A DNA stretch of 64,000 nt from an uncultured Desulfobacterales bacterium (GTDB lineage: Bacteria; Desulfobacterota; Desulfobacteria; Desulfobacterales; SpSt-501), in assembly GCA_938048455.1 (NCBI GenBank), contig CALIUY010000007.1, positions 55,719 to 119,718 of the forward strand. Reading direction: 5' to 3'. Position numbers and translations under genes: made by a program. Numbering within the stretch: position 1 is the stretch's first letter; every line of letters begins with the position of its first letter. Below, in pieces: positions 17,584-26,394 of this stretch. Under the pieces are notes generated by a model. That model made no database searches, was not told where the DNA came from, and saw nothing but the letters and a program-made list of their open reading frames with translations.

Positions 17584-18971
17584 GCCCCGTCCTCCCCGTC
17601 GCGGATGACCATCTCGCGGAGCGGGAACAGCTCCAGCGGATCGTCGACCGGCAGCACGTGGTTCAAGGTCCAGCGGTAGGCGGGCGGCGCGGGAAGCACG
17701 CCGTCGATCACGAAAGCGGCCGTCCCCGCCGTGCCCTTCACCTCGGGCAGCCGGGCGTAGAAGATCTGGCGCGAGCCGATGAGCGTCACCTCCTCGGCCA
17801 TCTCCGCCGTGGGCGCGACCCCTTCGACGACGATGCAGAGCTCGTGGCTGCGGATTTCGCGCACGGGCTCGAGATCGCCCATGACGCCGTTTCGGCCGTA
17901 GACGTGGTAGTAGAGCTCATAGGGACGGCCGGCGAAGCGCTCCTCGACCTGGCTCCGGGCCCAGCCGATCACCTGGTCGATGTGGCGGATGGAATAGGGG
18001 TCGCGGATGCCGACGATCCCGATGAAGCGCTCGCCCACCTTGCCCGAACCCTCGAGCTTGACGCGGATGCCGTCCGCGGAGGGGAGAAAGCGCTGGCCCG
18101 TGACGCGCGTGCTCTTTTCGTCCACCTGCTCGTAGCGGCAGTCGGTCATGTCGAGGGTGCCGCCGGCGAAATGCTCGTAGAAGGCGTTCGAGCGCTCGTA
18201 CATCGCATGCCCGGCGACCGAGGCGACCGTGCAGCGCTGCGCCGGGTGCATGGGGGTCACGGTCACGTCCCGGTCGGTCACCGTGCCGATCACGGTTTCC
18301 TTCGCCATGTACGGCTCGGCGCAGAAGGAGGCGCACTCGAGCACCTTGCCGAGGTAGTAGGCGTGCGCCTCCGGGAAACCCTCGTGCAGGGCGGCCGCGG
18401 CGAAGATGGCCGCGTCGCTGCTGCGGCCGCCGATCACGACGTCGGCCCCCCGGGCGAGCGCCTGCAGGAAGGGGTGGACCCCGGCCATGGCGACGATGCG
18501 CTCGGTCGCCGCGAGCTCCTCGAGGGTGAGGGGGGGGCGGTTGTCGAGCCCCGCCACCACCGCACCGGATTCCATCCGCCGCCGCAGCTCGTCCTTGTCG
18601 AGCTCGGAGTAGAAAGCGACGAGCTTGAAGGGTTTCAGGCGGTGCTTGCGGGCGAGCTTGCGGATGATCTCGATGTAGCGCTCGACCCGGCTGTTCGTCC
18701 CGGTGTCGCCCGCGGAGCCGATCATCATCGGCACCCCCTGGCGGCGCGCGGCCAGGAGCATCAGCTCGAGGTCGTGCATCTGCCAGTCGTAGGGGCTGAC
18801 GCTCGTGTCCGTGCCGAGGGGCACGGGGCCGATGTCGTCCGAGCCCGAGTCGCAGCAGTAATAGTCGGGCCGGGTCTCGGCCCCGATCCGGAAGCTCTCC
18901 TCCTTGGTCGGGGCGAAGCCCAGATGCCCGTTCGGGCAGAGGATGCGCAGCGATTGCTTTTTCCGAGCCAT
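17580..18971 (-). CDS. AtuA-like acyclic terpene utilisation family protein (DUF1446)
   Basis: 463 residues. The AtuA/DUF1446 family is seen in LRILCPNGHLGFAPTKEESF, the YYCCDSGSDDIGP block, MMIGSAGDTGTNSRVERY and the DVVIGGRSSDAAIFAAAAL segment. AtuA is needed for citronellol/geraniol breakdown in Pseudomonas, but homologues are spread widely in catabolic clusters of other carboxylic acids, so the substrate is not known. It is cytoplasmic, with no signal. The start lies 38 bp after the TRAP permease stop on the same strand. Together with DUF4387 it probably acts on the compound taken up by the TAXI TRAP transporter. Confidence 0.85.
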   Translation of the reverse strand: MARKKQSLRILCPNGHLGFAPTKEESFRIGAETRPDYYCCDSGSDDIGPVPLGTDTSVSPYDWQMHDLELMLLAARRQGVPMMIGSAGDTGTNSRVERYIEIIRKLARKHRLKPFKLVAFYSELDKDELRRRMESGAVVAGLDNRPPLTLEELAATERIVAMAGVHPFLQALARGADVVIGGRSSDAAIFAAAALHEGFPEAHAYYLGKVLECASFCAEPYMAKETVIGTVTDRDVTVTPMHPAQRCTVASVAGHAMYERSNAFYEHFAGGTLDMTDCRYEQVDEKSTRVTGQRFLPSADGIRVKLEGSGKVGERFIGIVGIRDPYSIRHIDQVIGWARSQVEERFAGRPYELYYHVYGRNGVMGDLEPVREIRSHELCIVVEGVAPTAEMAEEVTLIGSRQIFYARLPEVKGTAGTAAFVIDGVLPAPPAYRWTLNHVLPVDDPLELFPLREMVIRDGEDGA

Positions 18972-19009
18972 GGCGGATGTCCTTTCCGATGTCTCCGCTT
19001 CCGGAGCCC

Positions 19010-20896
19010 TCAGGTCGCGGCCGCGCCCCGGGCGGGCCCGAGGAGGCGCCGGAGAACGAGGGTGCAGGCGACGACCCCGATTCCGGCCGCCGAGGCCTCA
19101 ATCCCCGGGAAGAGCATCAGCATGCCCCCGGCGAAGAAGAGAACCCGCAACAGCGGGTTCCAGCGCGACGGGGCGTGCCCGAAGAGTCCGTAGGCCATGC
19201 TGACGGCGCCCAGAAAACCGGTGAGGGCGGCGATCGCGATCCGCTCCGGGGTGTCGCGGGCGACGAGCGCGGGGTGCAGGACCATGAAGTAGGGCAGGCA
19301 GAAGGCGACCGCACCCAGTTTCATGGCGTAGTTCGCCGTGCGCACCCAGTTGCCCTTGGCGATGCCGGCGGCGACGACGGCGGCCTCGCAGGTGGGCGGG
19401 GTGATCGCGCCGAGAACCCCCCAGTAGATGTAAAAGAGGTGGGCGGCGACCTCGTCCACCCCGAGCTTGAGCAGCGCCGGCGTGAGAATCGACATCGAAA
19501 GCAGGTAGGTCGGCACCACCGGAAGCGCGGTGCCGAGGACCAGCGGCAAAATCGAGGCGATCAACAGCGACAGGTAAAGGTTTTCCGTCCCGATCTCGAG
19601 GATCACGGCACTCAGCTTGGGGGCGAGCCCCGTCACCCCGATCAGGTTGACGAGGACGCTCATGCAGACGAGGATCGGAACCAGGCGCACGATGTCCAGG
19701 CCGCCCGCGCTGAGGGCGCGCAAGACGCCGGCGGCGAGCTCGCGGGCCCCCGTCGCGCGCAGATGGTTGACGACGTAGACGGCCAGGGCCGCGGCCGAGG
19801 CCCAGAAGCCCGCCTCGACGAGCGGATAGCCCGCAAAGATCAAAAAGAGCAGCGTCGTCGTCGGCACGAGAAAACCCGAGAGCTTCTTGAAGCGCAGGAT
19901 CTCCGACCAGGGGGGGATCTCCTCGCGCGGCAGCCCTTTCAAGCCCAGACGCACGGTGCGGAAGTGCACCCCGGCCATCACCCCCGTGTAGTAGAGGATG
20001 CAGGGGATCAGGGCGTAGCCGATGATCTTGAGGTAGGAGAGGCCCAGGAACTCGGCCATCATGAAGGCCGTAATGCTCATGATCGGCGGGGTCACCCCGC
20101 CGCCGGTCGAGGCGATCGACTCCACCGAAGCGGCGAATTCGGGCTCGTAGCCGTACTTCTTCATCAGCGGGATGGTGTAGTTGCCGGTCACCATGACGTT
20201 GGCGACGGCGCTGCCGGAAATGCTGCCGAAGAGGGAGCTCGCCACGACGGCCGTCTTGGCCGGCCCGCCCGTGAAGCGTCCCGTAAGCGCAAGCGCCAAA
20301 TCGATGAAGGTCCGCCCGCCGCCCGTGACCGAAAGCAGCGCTCCGAAAAGGACGAACATGGCGATGAAGGTCGCCGACATCCCGGTCACCCCGCCGAAGA
20401 TCCCCAGCGGCGAGTAGTAGACCGAGCCGATGAGAAAGGACCAGGAAAGCCGGCGCATCTGCCAGATCCCGGGAAAATAGGGGGCGAAGTAGATGTAGGC
20501 GACGAGCGCAAGCAACAGGATCGGAGCCGCGATCCCCATCGAGCGCCGGCCGGCTTCGAGGATCAGAACGAAGAGCACCGCGCCCAAGGCGAGATCGACC
20601 GGGTCGGCGGTTCCGGGCCGGGCGTAGATGTCCATCGCCTGGAAAAAGACGTTGAGCGTCGCCGCCGCCACGGCCGCGGCCGCAAGCCAGGTCCCCAGCC
20701 CCGGCCGCTTGCGCTCCCGGCCGGCGCGGAAGGGGTACTGGAAGAAGGCGAGCGAGATCCCGAAGAGGACATGCAGGGCCCGCAGCTCGATGTCGATCAG
20801 GTGCACGAAGACGGGAAGCACGAGCTGAAAGAGGGCGAAGCCGAGCCCGCCGACAAAAAGGATGTTCCGGGTCGTGAAGCCCTGCTCCGGCAGCAC
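19010..20896 (-). CDS. TRAP transporter fused permease (4TM/12TM, DctQ-DctM type)
   Basis: 628 residues starting at a GTG with GAGGAGG upstream. The N-terminal four-helix part (about residues 10-150, DctQ-like) is fused to a 12-helix DctM-like part. Diagnostic motifs are SLFGSISGSAVANVMVTGNY (about residues 215-235) and SIASTGGGVTPPIMSITAFM; near the C-terminus comes YWGVLGAITPPTCEAAVVAA. This fused form is the one that partners TAXI-type binding proteins. It uses an ion gradient rather than ATP to import organic acids or similar anions. A hairpin (20921-20940) separates it from the binding-protein gene. Confidence 0.93.
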   Translation of the reverse strand: MLPEQGFTTRNILFVGGLGFALFQLVLPVFVHLIDIELRALHVLFGISLAFFQYPFRAGRERKRPGLGTWLAAAAVAAATLNVFFQAMDIYARPGTADPVDLALGAVLFVLILEAGRRSMGIAAPILLLALVAYIYFAPYFPGIWQMRRLSWSFLIGSVYYSPLGIFGGVTGMSATFIAMFVLFGALLSVTGGGRTFIDLALALTGRFTGGPAKTAVVASSLFGSISGSAVANVMVTGNYTIPLMKKYGYEPEFAASVESIASTGGGVTPPIMSITAFMMAEFLGLSYLKIIGYALIPCILYYTGVMAGVHFRTVRLGLKGLPREEIPPWSEILRFKKLSGFLVPTTTLLFLIFAGYPLVEAGFWASAAALAVYVVNHLRATGARELAAGVLRALSAGGLDIVRLVPILVCMSVLVNLIGVTGLAPKLSAVILEIGTENLYLSLLIASILPLVLGTALPVVPTYLLSMSILTPALLKLGVDEVAAHLFYIYWGVLGAITPPTCEAAVVAAGIAKGNWVRTANYAMKLGAVAFCLPYFMVLHPALVARDTPERIAIAALTGFLGAVSMAYGLFGHAPSRWNPLLRVLFFAGGMLMLFPGIEASAAGIGVVACTLVLRRLLGPARGAAAT

Positions 20897-20920
20897 GGGT
20901 CGGGAGCCTCCTCGGTCTAA

Positions 20921-20940
20921 GCCCGCCCTGCCGGGCGGGC
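20921..20940. repeat. GC-rich hairpin between TAXI binding-protein and TRAP permease genes
   Basis: GCCCGCCC (20921-20928) and GGGCGGGC (20933-20940) are exact complements around TGCC. On the minus (coding) strand the T-run lies before, not after, the stem, so it is not a classical terminator. It more likely shields the 3' end of the upstream binding-protein message from exonucleases. Confidence 0.6.
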
Positions 20941-20966
20941 GTGAAAAAAAGGAAATCCCGACCGGC

Positions 20967-21992
20967 CTACTTCACTTCCGGAGGAAGGAAGCGTTGCGGC
21001 ACCTCAATGCCGCGCTCGCGCGCGTAGCGCACGAGCCCTGCGTGCGCCGGCACCTCGGCCCCCTCGGGCACGTAGCGGAAGAGATCGGCGACCGGATCCC
21101 ACCCCTTGACCGCCGGGTAGGAGGCCGCGACCTCCGGCAGCCCCGCGACGTAGGACTTGACGATGCGGTAGGCGACGTCCTCCGGAAGATCCTTCGGCGC
21201 CATCGCGCCCACGATCGGGGCGAGCTCGTGCATCGGACCGGCCTCGGGCAGCTGGGCGATCGTTCCTTTGGGGGTCTCGACGAAGGGGATGTAGGGATAG
21301 GCCCGGGTGATCGCCGCCACGTCCTCGGCGGTGAAGCCGATCACGGTCAGGGGGGTGGTGAGGTTCACCTCGATCAACGAGGAGTCCATGGCCTGGACGG
21401 GGCTGGTCTTCTGCAGGCCGACGATGCGGTTCGTCTGCAAGGCGGCGATCGAATCGGCGAGTGTTCCCGGGACGAAGGCGATGTTCGCCTTGAGGACCTC
21501 GTTGAACTTCATCATGTAGGCGGTCGAGGAGGCGCCCGGGATGCCCGGCGAGAACTTCTTGCCTCCCAGCTCTTTGAAGGTTTTCACCCCCGCGTCCTTG
21601 CGGACGTAGACCCGGTCCACGGTCACGTTGCGGATGAAGAGCACGCGCACGTCCTTCCAGGGCTGCCCCTTGAACGAGTCGATCCCGTGGTACATCTGCA
21701 TGGCCGAGGGGATGTCGATCGAAAGCGCGAAGTCGAAGACGCCCTCTTTGAGCTTGCGCAGGTTGTCGAGCGCCGCACCGCTTTCGACGACGGTGACGTT
21801 CAAGCCCACGTTCGCCTTGTTGATGACGTTCGCCGTGGCGACCGCCCAGGCATAGACCGGCGAGGTGGACGAGGTGCTGCCCATGTTGAGGTTGCGGACC
21901 TGGGCTTCGGCCGCGGGGAGCGCGACCGCCAAGAGGAGAAGCAGGAGGACGGAAACCCTGAGGCAACGGCGGCGGATACGGGGGGTGGACAT
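20967..21992 (-). CDS. TAXI family TRAP transporter solute-binding protein
   Basis: 341 residues. A signal peptide covers about residues 1-30 (Leu/Ala-rich core, cleavage near AEAQ). The mature protein is of the TAXI type (PF16868): LNMGSTSSTSPVYAWAVATA, AALDNLRKLKEGVFDFALS, RVYVRKDAGVKTFKELGGKK and FSPGIPGASSTAYMM. TAXI proteins bind carboxylate or amino-acid-like ligands in the periplasm and hand them to the fused permease encoded next. First gene of a four-gene operon (binding protein, permease, AtuA-like, DUF4387). A promoter with an overlapping dyad lies about 100 bp upstream. Confidence 0.92.
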   Translation of the reverse strand: MSTPRIRRRCLRVSVLLLLLLAVALPAAEAQVRNLNMGSTSSTSPVYAWAVATANVINKANVGLNVTVVESGAALDNLRKLKEGVFDFALSIDIPSAMQMYHGIDSFKGQPWKDVRVLFIRNVTVDRVYVRKDAGVKTFKELGGKKFSPGIPGASSTAYMMKFNEVLKANIAFVPGTLADSIAALQTNRIVGLQKTSPVQAMDSSLIEVNLTTPLTVIGFTAEDVAAITRAYPYIPFVETPKGTIAQLPEAGPMHELAPIVGAMAPKDLPEDVAYRIVKSYVAGLPEVAASYPAVKGWDPVADLFRYVPEGAEVPAHAGLVRYARERGIEVPQRFLPPEVK

Positions 21993-22085
21993 GGCTTCCT
22001 CCTTTCGCGGGGCGGGGAAGCGGCGACGGGCGGTCGCCGGAAAGGGATCTTGCCGGCGCTGCGGGAACCGGAAATCCGGTACTAT

Positions 22086-22119
22086 CCGGTCATTACCAGT
22101 GAGGGCCGAACCCTGTCAA
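22086..22119 (-). promoter_or_regulatory. Promoter of the TAXI operon with overlapping dyad (candidate GntR/UTRA operator)
   Basis: On the minus strand a perfect TTGACA (22119-22114) is followed after 16 bp by GGTAAT (22097-22092). The -10 lies inside CTGGTAATGACCGG (22099-22086), whose core GGT-x-AT-x-ACC is nearly palindromic. This form resembles known operators of HutC/UTRA-type GntR repressors. The regulator gene is next door, and binding here would block RNA polymerase. Most of the 299 bp gap between the two genes shows nothing else. Confidence 0.5.
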
Positions 22120-22291
22120 CCGGAAAAAGAAAGTCGCAGCTTCGTTGCCGCCGGAAAGGCCGAAAGGTCCTTTGCCCCGCTTGGGAAGCGGCACGATCGG
22201 GAATCAAGCAGCCGGGGGAGCGGCGACCATCGGCGCGGCGAAGTGGCGCTCGGCGGCGGAGGGAGCGGGAGGGCGCACAACGGCAGGCGGG

Positions 22292-23077
22292 CTACCCGGC
22301 AAGATGGCGCACCACCTGAAACTTGTAGAGATCCCCGCGGTAAAGGGCGCGGCGGAATTCGAGCGGCCGGCCGCGGCGGTCCTCGAACACCGAGATGACG
22401 CGCAGGAGCGCCTGTCCGCGCTTGACGGCGAGCGCCTTCGCCGCGGCCCCCGCGGCGCAAAGCGCCTCAAGGGTTTGCTGCACGCGCACCGGTTGCAGTC
22501 CGGGCGTTTCTTCCCACAGGTCGTAGGTGGAAAAAGGCCGCCCCGAGCGTTCCCGAAAGCCGGCCGCGCGCAGCATCGCCTCCCCCGCCTCCGGGGCGAA
22601 AAAGGAATCGTAGATCACCAGAGGCCGCCCGTCCCCCAGACCGAGCAGCTCGAGCCGGGCGCAAGACCCCTCGGGGCCGAGGCCCAGCACCGCGGCCGCC
22701 TCCGGGTCGGGGGTGGCGCTTCCGGCGAAAAGGATGCGCGTTGCGGGCTGAAGGCCGATCTGCTCGACCGTTTGCGCGAAACGCACGAAACGGGACAGCC
22801 CCTGGCTGACCTTGCGCGGGGCGGCGTAGGTCCCTTTCCCCGGCCGGCGGTAGAGGAGCCCCTCGTGGATCAGACCGGCGATCGCCTGACGCACCGTGAT
22901 GCGACTCACCCCGTAAGCCCGGCAGAGCTCGCGCTCGGAGGGAATCGCCTGGTCAGGGGGGTATTTCCCCGCGGCGATCTTGTCGCGGATCAGCTCGCGC
23001 AGGCCGAGGTAAAGCGGGGTCGACTCGCGGGGGTTCAACACCGGCAAATCCTCCTCCTGCAAGCCGGACGGCGGCAT
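22292..23077 (-). CDS. GntR family transcriptional regulator with UTRA domain (HutC subfamily)
   Basis: 261 residues. The winged helix-turn-helix lies at about residues 15-85: PLYLGLRELIRDKIAAGKYP, then IPSERELCRAYGVSRITVRQ with the GLLYRRPGKGTY wing. The UTRA ligand-binding domain (about 105-258) includes ARLELLGLGDGRPLVIYDSF and the terminal ALYRGDLYKFQVVRH. HutC-type regulators are usually repressors released by a pathway metabolite. The gene stands between a TAXI-TRAP catabolic operon and a DctPQM TRAP operon and may control either or both. Confidence 0.93.
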   Translation of the reverse strand: MPPSGLQEEDLPVLNPRESTPLYLGLRELIRDKIAAGKYPPDQAIPSERELCRAYGVSRITVRQAIAGLIHEGLLYRRPGKGTYAAPRKVSQGLSRFVRFAQTVEQIGLQPATRILFAGSATPDPEAAAVLGLGPEGSCARLELLGLGDGRPLVIYDSFFAPEAGEAMLRAAGFRERSGRPFSTYDLWEETPGLQPVRVQQTLEALCAAGAAAKALAVKRGQALLRVISVFEDRRGRPLEFRRALYRGDLYKFQVVRHLAG

Positions 23078-23191
23078 CGGGGATCGGTTCCTTTCGCGGC
23101 GCCACAGGCTCTACCACCGGCGCACGGCGGAATGCAACCGCGGCCTCACGGTAGGCGGTAGAAGCCGCGGCCGACGAGTTCTGGTAGCTCT

Positions 23192-23249
23192 ATTGCAGCT
23201 ATATTGCAATCACATTGCAATTGACAGGATCCTCGCAATGCTCTAAGAG
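23192..23249 (+). promoter_or_regulatory. Promoter of dctPQM with three 11-bp-spaced ATTGCA repeats upstream
   Basis: ATTGCA occurs at 23192-23197, 23203-23208 and 23214-23219, exactly 11 bp apart; the last two are full ATTGCAAT palindromes. They abut a perfect -35 TTGACA (23221-23226). After 17 bp comes a weak -10 TAAGAG (23244-23249), and an inverted ATTGC (GCAAT, 23235-23239) lies in the spacer. The spacing of about one helical turn suggests several protein subunits bound on one face. The remaining 230 bp of leader up to 23485 show no ribosome-binding site or gene except that of dctP. The other part of this 408 bp gap, 23078-23191, holds only short GGTAG repeats near the GntR start. Confidence 0.55.
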
Positions 23250-23485
23250 TGAACCCGTCGTGACTTCCGCTCCGCTTCGCGTTCCGTGGTGGATCGAATC
23301 AAGGAGGACTTCGGCCCCAAGGAAAACGGCGTGACGGCGGTTTGCCGCCGCCGCACCCCGCGGGCCGAGGCTCGGATTCGCCGGCTTTCCCGGCAGGAAC
23401 CGCATGCGCGCCGTTGGCGCGGCCTTCCGGAGGACGCTAACCGCCGTCGCTTTCCATCAACCCGCCTACCCGAAGGGAGGAACGC

Positions 23486-24511
23486 ATGAAACCGGTAAAA
23501 CGGATCGCCTGGGTCGCCCTCTTTCTGGGAATCGTGCTCTCCGTCTGTGGGCCGCCGCGCGCCGCACAGGCCGCCGATCCCGTCAAACTCAACTACTCCA
23601 TCTTCTTTCCCGCCCCCCACAAGATGACCGTGCTCGCGACCGAATGGGCCCAGGAGGTCGAAAAACGCACTCAGGGCGCGGTCAAGATCACGATCTTCCC
23701 CGGCGGAACCCTCACCCCGGCCGACAAGTGCTACGACGGCGTCGTGAAGGGCATCTCCGACATCGGCTTTTCGGTGCTCGCCTACACGCGGGGGAAATTC
23801 CCGCTGACCGAGGTGACCGACCTGCCGCTCGGGATCAAAAGCGGGCTGACGGCCAGCCGGCTGATCAACGCTTACTATGAGAAATTCAAGCCCGCCGAGT
23901 TCAACGAGGTCAAGGTGCTCTACTTCCACGGTCACGGGCCCGGCTTGCTCCATTCGAAGAAGCCCGTGAACACGCTCGCCGACCTCAAGGGCATGAAGAT
24001 CCGCTGCACCGGGATGGCGGCGAAGATCGTCTCCGCGCTCGGCGCCGTGCCCGTGGCGATGCCGATGGGCGAAACCTACGATGCGCTCAGCCGCGGCGTC
24101 GTCGACGGCTCGATGGCCCCGCAGGAGTCGCTCCAGGGCTGGAAATGGGGCGAGGTGGTCAAGTACACGATCGAGAACTTCGGATCCTCCTACAGCACGG
24201 GCTTCTTCGTGGTGATGAACAAGGACAAGTGGAACGCCCTGGCCGCGCCGGTCCAGAAGACGATCGAAGAGGTCAGCCGCGAGTGGATCGAAAAGACGGG
24301 TCGGCTCTGGGACGAAATCGACAAGGAGGGCCGCCAGTTCACCCTCTCGCGCGGCAACCAGATCATCGCCCTTTCCCAAGAGGAAGACGCGAAATGGGCC
24401 CAGGCGGTGCGTCCCATCCTCGACGAGTACGTGGCCGGGATGAAGGCGAAGAACCTGCCGGGCGAGGAGGCGCTCCGGTTCTATCGGGATGAGGTGAAGA
24501 AACAGCCCTGA
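23486..24511 (+). CDS. dctP: TRAP transporter substrate-binding protein (DctP family)
   Basis: 341 residues with GAAGGGAGGAACGC before the ATG. The signal peptide spans about residues 1-30 (cleavage near AQAAD). The DctP fold (PF03480) is shown by LNYSIFFPAPHKMTVLATEW, VKITIFPGGTLTPADKCYDG and the conserved Arg region LADLKGMKIRCTGM, followed by GETYDALSRGVVDGSMAPQE. The conserved arginine normally holds a ligand carboxylate. First gene of a complete DctPQM system, divergent from the GntR regulator gene. Confidence 0.94.
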   Translation: MKPVKRIAWVALFLGIVLSVCGPPRAAQAADPVKLNYSIFFPAPHKMTVLATEWAQEVEKRTQGAVKITIFPGGTLTPADKCYDGVVKGISDIGFSVLAYTRGKFPLTEVTDLPLGIKSGLTASRLINAYYEKFKPAEFNEVKVLYFHGHGPGLLHSKKPVNTLADLKGMKIRCTGMAAKIVSALGAVPVAMPMGETYDALSRGVVDGSMAPQESLQGWKWGEVVKYTIENFGSSYSTGFFVVMNKDKWNALAAPVQKTIEEVSREWIEKTGRLWDEIDKEGRQFTLSRGNQIIALSQEEDAKWAQAVRPILDEYVAGMKAKNLPGEEALRFYRDEVKKQP

Positions 24512-24595
24512 ACGATCCCCGCCGGGGGGGGGAAGGCGGCGGGCGCCTTCGCCTCCCCGGCCCGAGACCGCCCCTTTTCGCGGCCAGGAGCGCAC

Positions 24596-25078
24596 GTGGA
24601 ACGCCCCCTCCGCCTCGTCGAGCGGCTGAGCCGCCTGCTCAACATCGTCGCCGGGATCGCCATCACCTTCATCATGCTCCTCACGGTGCTCGACGTCGTG
24701 CTCCGGCTGCTGCGGCGGCCGATCGTCGGCACCTACGAGCTGGTCGCCTTCTCGGGGGCCTTGGTCATCGGCTTCGCCCTGCCGCTCACCTCGTGGCTGC
24801 GGGGCCACATCTACGTCGATTTCTTCACCGGCAAGCTCCCCCCGGCGCCGCGGCGGTTGGTCCACTTCGCCACCCGCACGCTCGGCATCGCCCTGTTTGC
24901 GGTCATCGGCTGGAACCTCTTCCTCTTCGGGATGGATCTGCAACGCTCGGGGGAGGTCTCGCTCACCCTGCAGCTCCCCTTTTACCCCGTGGCCTACGGG
25001 GTCGGCGCGGCCTGCTTCGTGGAATGCCTGGTCCTCTTGGCGGACATCGTGAAAATCTTCCGGGGGCACTATGAGTGA
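24596..25078 (+). CDS. dctQ: TRAP transporter small permease (DctQ family)
   Basis: 160 residues from a GTG start at 24596. Four membrane helices are visible: about 12-34 (IVAGIAITFIMLLTVLDVVL), 45-65 (TYELVAFSGALVIGFALPLT), 88-108 and 125-150. The DctQ family (PF04290) has this size and the RRPIVGTYELV loop. It forms the membrane unit with DctM. Its end overlaps the dctM start by 8 bp. Confidence 0.92.
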   Translation: MERPLRLVERLSRLLNIVAGIAITFIMLLTVLDVVLRLLRRPIVGTYELVAFSGALVIGFALPLTSWLRGHIYVDFFTGKLPPAPRRLVHFATRTLGIALFAVIGWNLFLFGMDLQRSGEVSLTLQLPFYPVAYGVGAACFVECLVLLADIVKIFRGHYE

Positions 25079-26372
25079 GGTCTCGATCGGCTTGCTCGGC
25101 CTGGCCGTCGTGCTGCTGCTCTTCCTGACCGGGATCGAGCTCGGCTTCGCCATGGCGATCGTCGGCTTCGTGGGCTTCAGCACGATCGTCTCCTGGAAGG
25201 CCGGGTTGAACCTGCTCGCCAAGGACGTCTTCGACGTTTTGTCCTCCTACGGCTTCACGGTCATCCCGCTGTTCATCCTCATGGGCCAGATCGCCTTCAA
25301 CGCCGGGATCGCCCGGCGGATGTACGCCGCCGCCTACGCCTTCATCGGCCACATCCCGGGCGGGCTCGCCATGGCGACCGTGGCCGGGGCCACGGCCTTC
25401 AAGGCGATCTGCGGCTCCTCGCCGGCGACGGCCGCCACCTTCGCGAGCATCGCCGTCCCGGAGATGGACAATTACGGCTACGACAAAAAGCTCTCCACCG
25501 GCATCGTGGCCACGGTGGGGACGCTCGGGATCCTCATGCCGCCCAGCGTCACCCTGATCGTCTTCGGCATCATCACCGAGCAGTCGATCGGCAAGCTCTT
25601 CCTCGCGGGGCTGATCCCGGGCCTGCTGGTCGCCTTGTTTTTCGTGTGCATCATCTACGGTTGGTGCCGGATCAACCCGGCGCTAGGCCCCCCGGGACGC
25701 GCGTCGAGTTGGAAAACGCGCCTGGCGACCCTGCCGGAGGTGCTGTGGGTGCTCGTCATCTTCGCTCTGGTGATCGGGGGCTTGATGAAAGGCTTCTTCA
25801 CGCCCACCGAGGCGGGAAGTGTGGGGACCTTCGCGGTCCTCGTCCTCTCCATTCTGAAGAAAGACCTGAACTTCCGGGGGTATGTGAAGTCCGTGGCCGA
25901 GTCGCTGCGCACGGCGTGCATGGTGCTCATGCTGATCGCCGGCTCGGTCATCCTGGGGCATTTCCTCGCGGTGACGAAAATCCCCATGATCACCGCCGAC
26001 TGGGTCGTCGCGCTGCCCTATAACCGCTACGCCATCATGGTGATGATCTCGATCATCTACCTGTTGGGCGGCTCCTTCATCGACGATCTCGCCTTCATGG
26101 TGCTCGCGACCCCCATTTTCTTCCCGGTGATCGAAAAACTGGGCTTCAGTCCGCTCTGGTTCGGGATGATCATCGCGCTCACGGTGATGATCGGGGTCGT
26201 CATCCCGCCCGTGGCGATCAACGTCTTCGTGGTGAAGAACATCACCAAAGTCCCCTTTGGAACGATCTATCGCGGGGTGTATCCGTTTCTCTTGAGCATC
26301 CTCTTCTGCGGCGTGCTGCTCTTTCTGTTCCCCGGGATCTGCACCCTTCTGCCGAACTGGCTCATGCCCTGA
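25071..26372 (+). CDS. dctM: TRAP transporter large permease (DctM family)
   Basis: 433 residues, about 12 membrane helices, full-length DctM (PF06808). Motifs include TAFKAICGSSPATAATFASI and VATVGTLGILMPPSVTLIVF (the re-entrant hairpin), FFTPTEAGSVGTFAVLVLS and GSFIDDLAFMVLATPIFFPV. The translation is coupled to dctQ by an 8 bp overlap. It uses a cation gradient to import the DctP-bound acid. Last gene of the operon, convergent with the response-regulator gene 22 bp away; no clear intrinsic terminator is seen. Confidence 0.95.
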   Translation: MSEVSIGLLGLAVVLLLFLTGIELGFAMAIVGFVGFSTIVSWKAGLNLLAKDVFDVLSSYGFTVIPLFILMGQIAFNAGIARRMYAAAYAFIGHIPGGLAMATVAGATAFKAICGSSPATAATFASIAVPEMDNYGYDKKLSTGIVATVGTLGILMPPSVTLIVFGIITEQSIGKLFLAGLIPGLLVALFFVCIIYGWCRINPALGPPGRASSWKTRLATLPEVLWVLVIFALVIGGLMKGFFTPTEAGSVGTFAVLVLSILKKDLNFRGYVKSVAESLRTACMVLMLIAGSVILGHFLAVTKIPMITADWVVALPYNRYAIMVMISIIYLLGGSFIDDLAFMVLATPIFFPVIEKLGFSPLWFGMIIALTVMIGVVIPPVAINVFVVKNITKVPFGTIYRGVYPFLLSILFCGVLLFLFPGICTLLPNWLMP

Positions 26373-26394
26373 GGCCGTGCCCGAGGGCCGAGGC

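Noticed and set aside
20921..20950. Intrinsic terminator after the TAXI binding-protein gene
   Set aside because: On the coding strand the T-run precedes the stem; it is reported only as a hairpin.
23286..23489. Possible 67-residue leader peptide in the dctP leader
   Set aside because: Starts at a weak GTG without ribosome-binding site and its sequence is Arg-rich like random high-GC translation.
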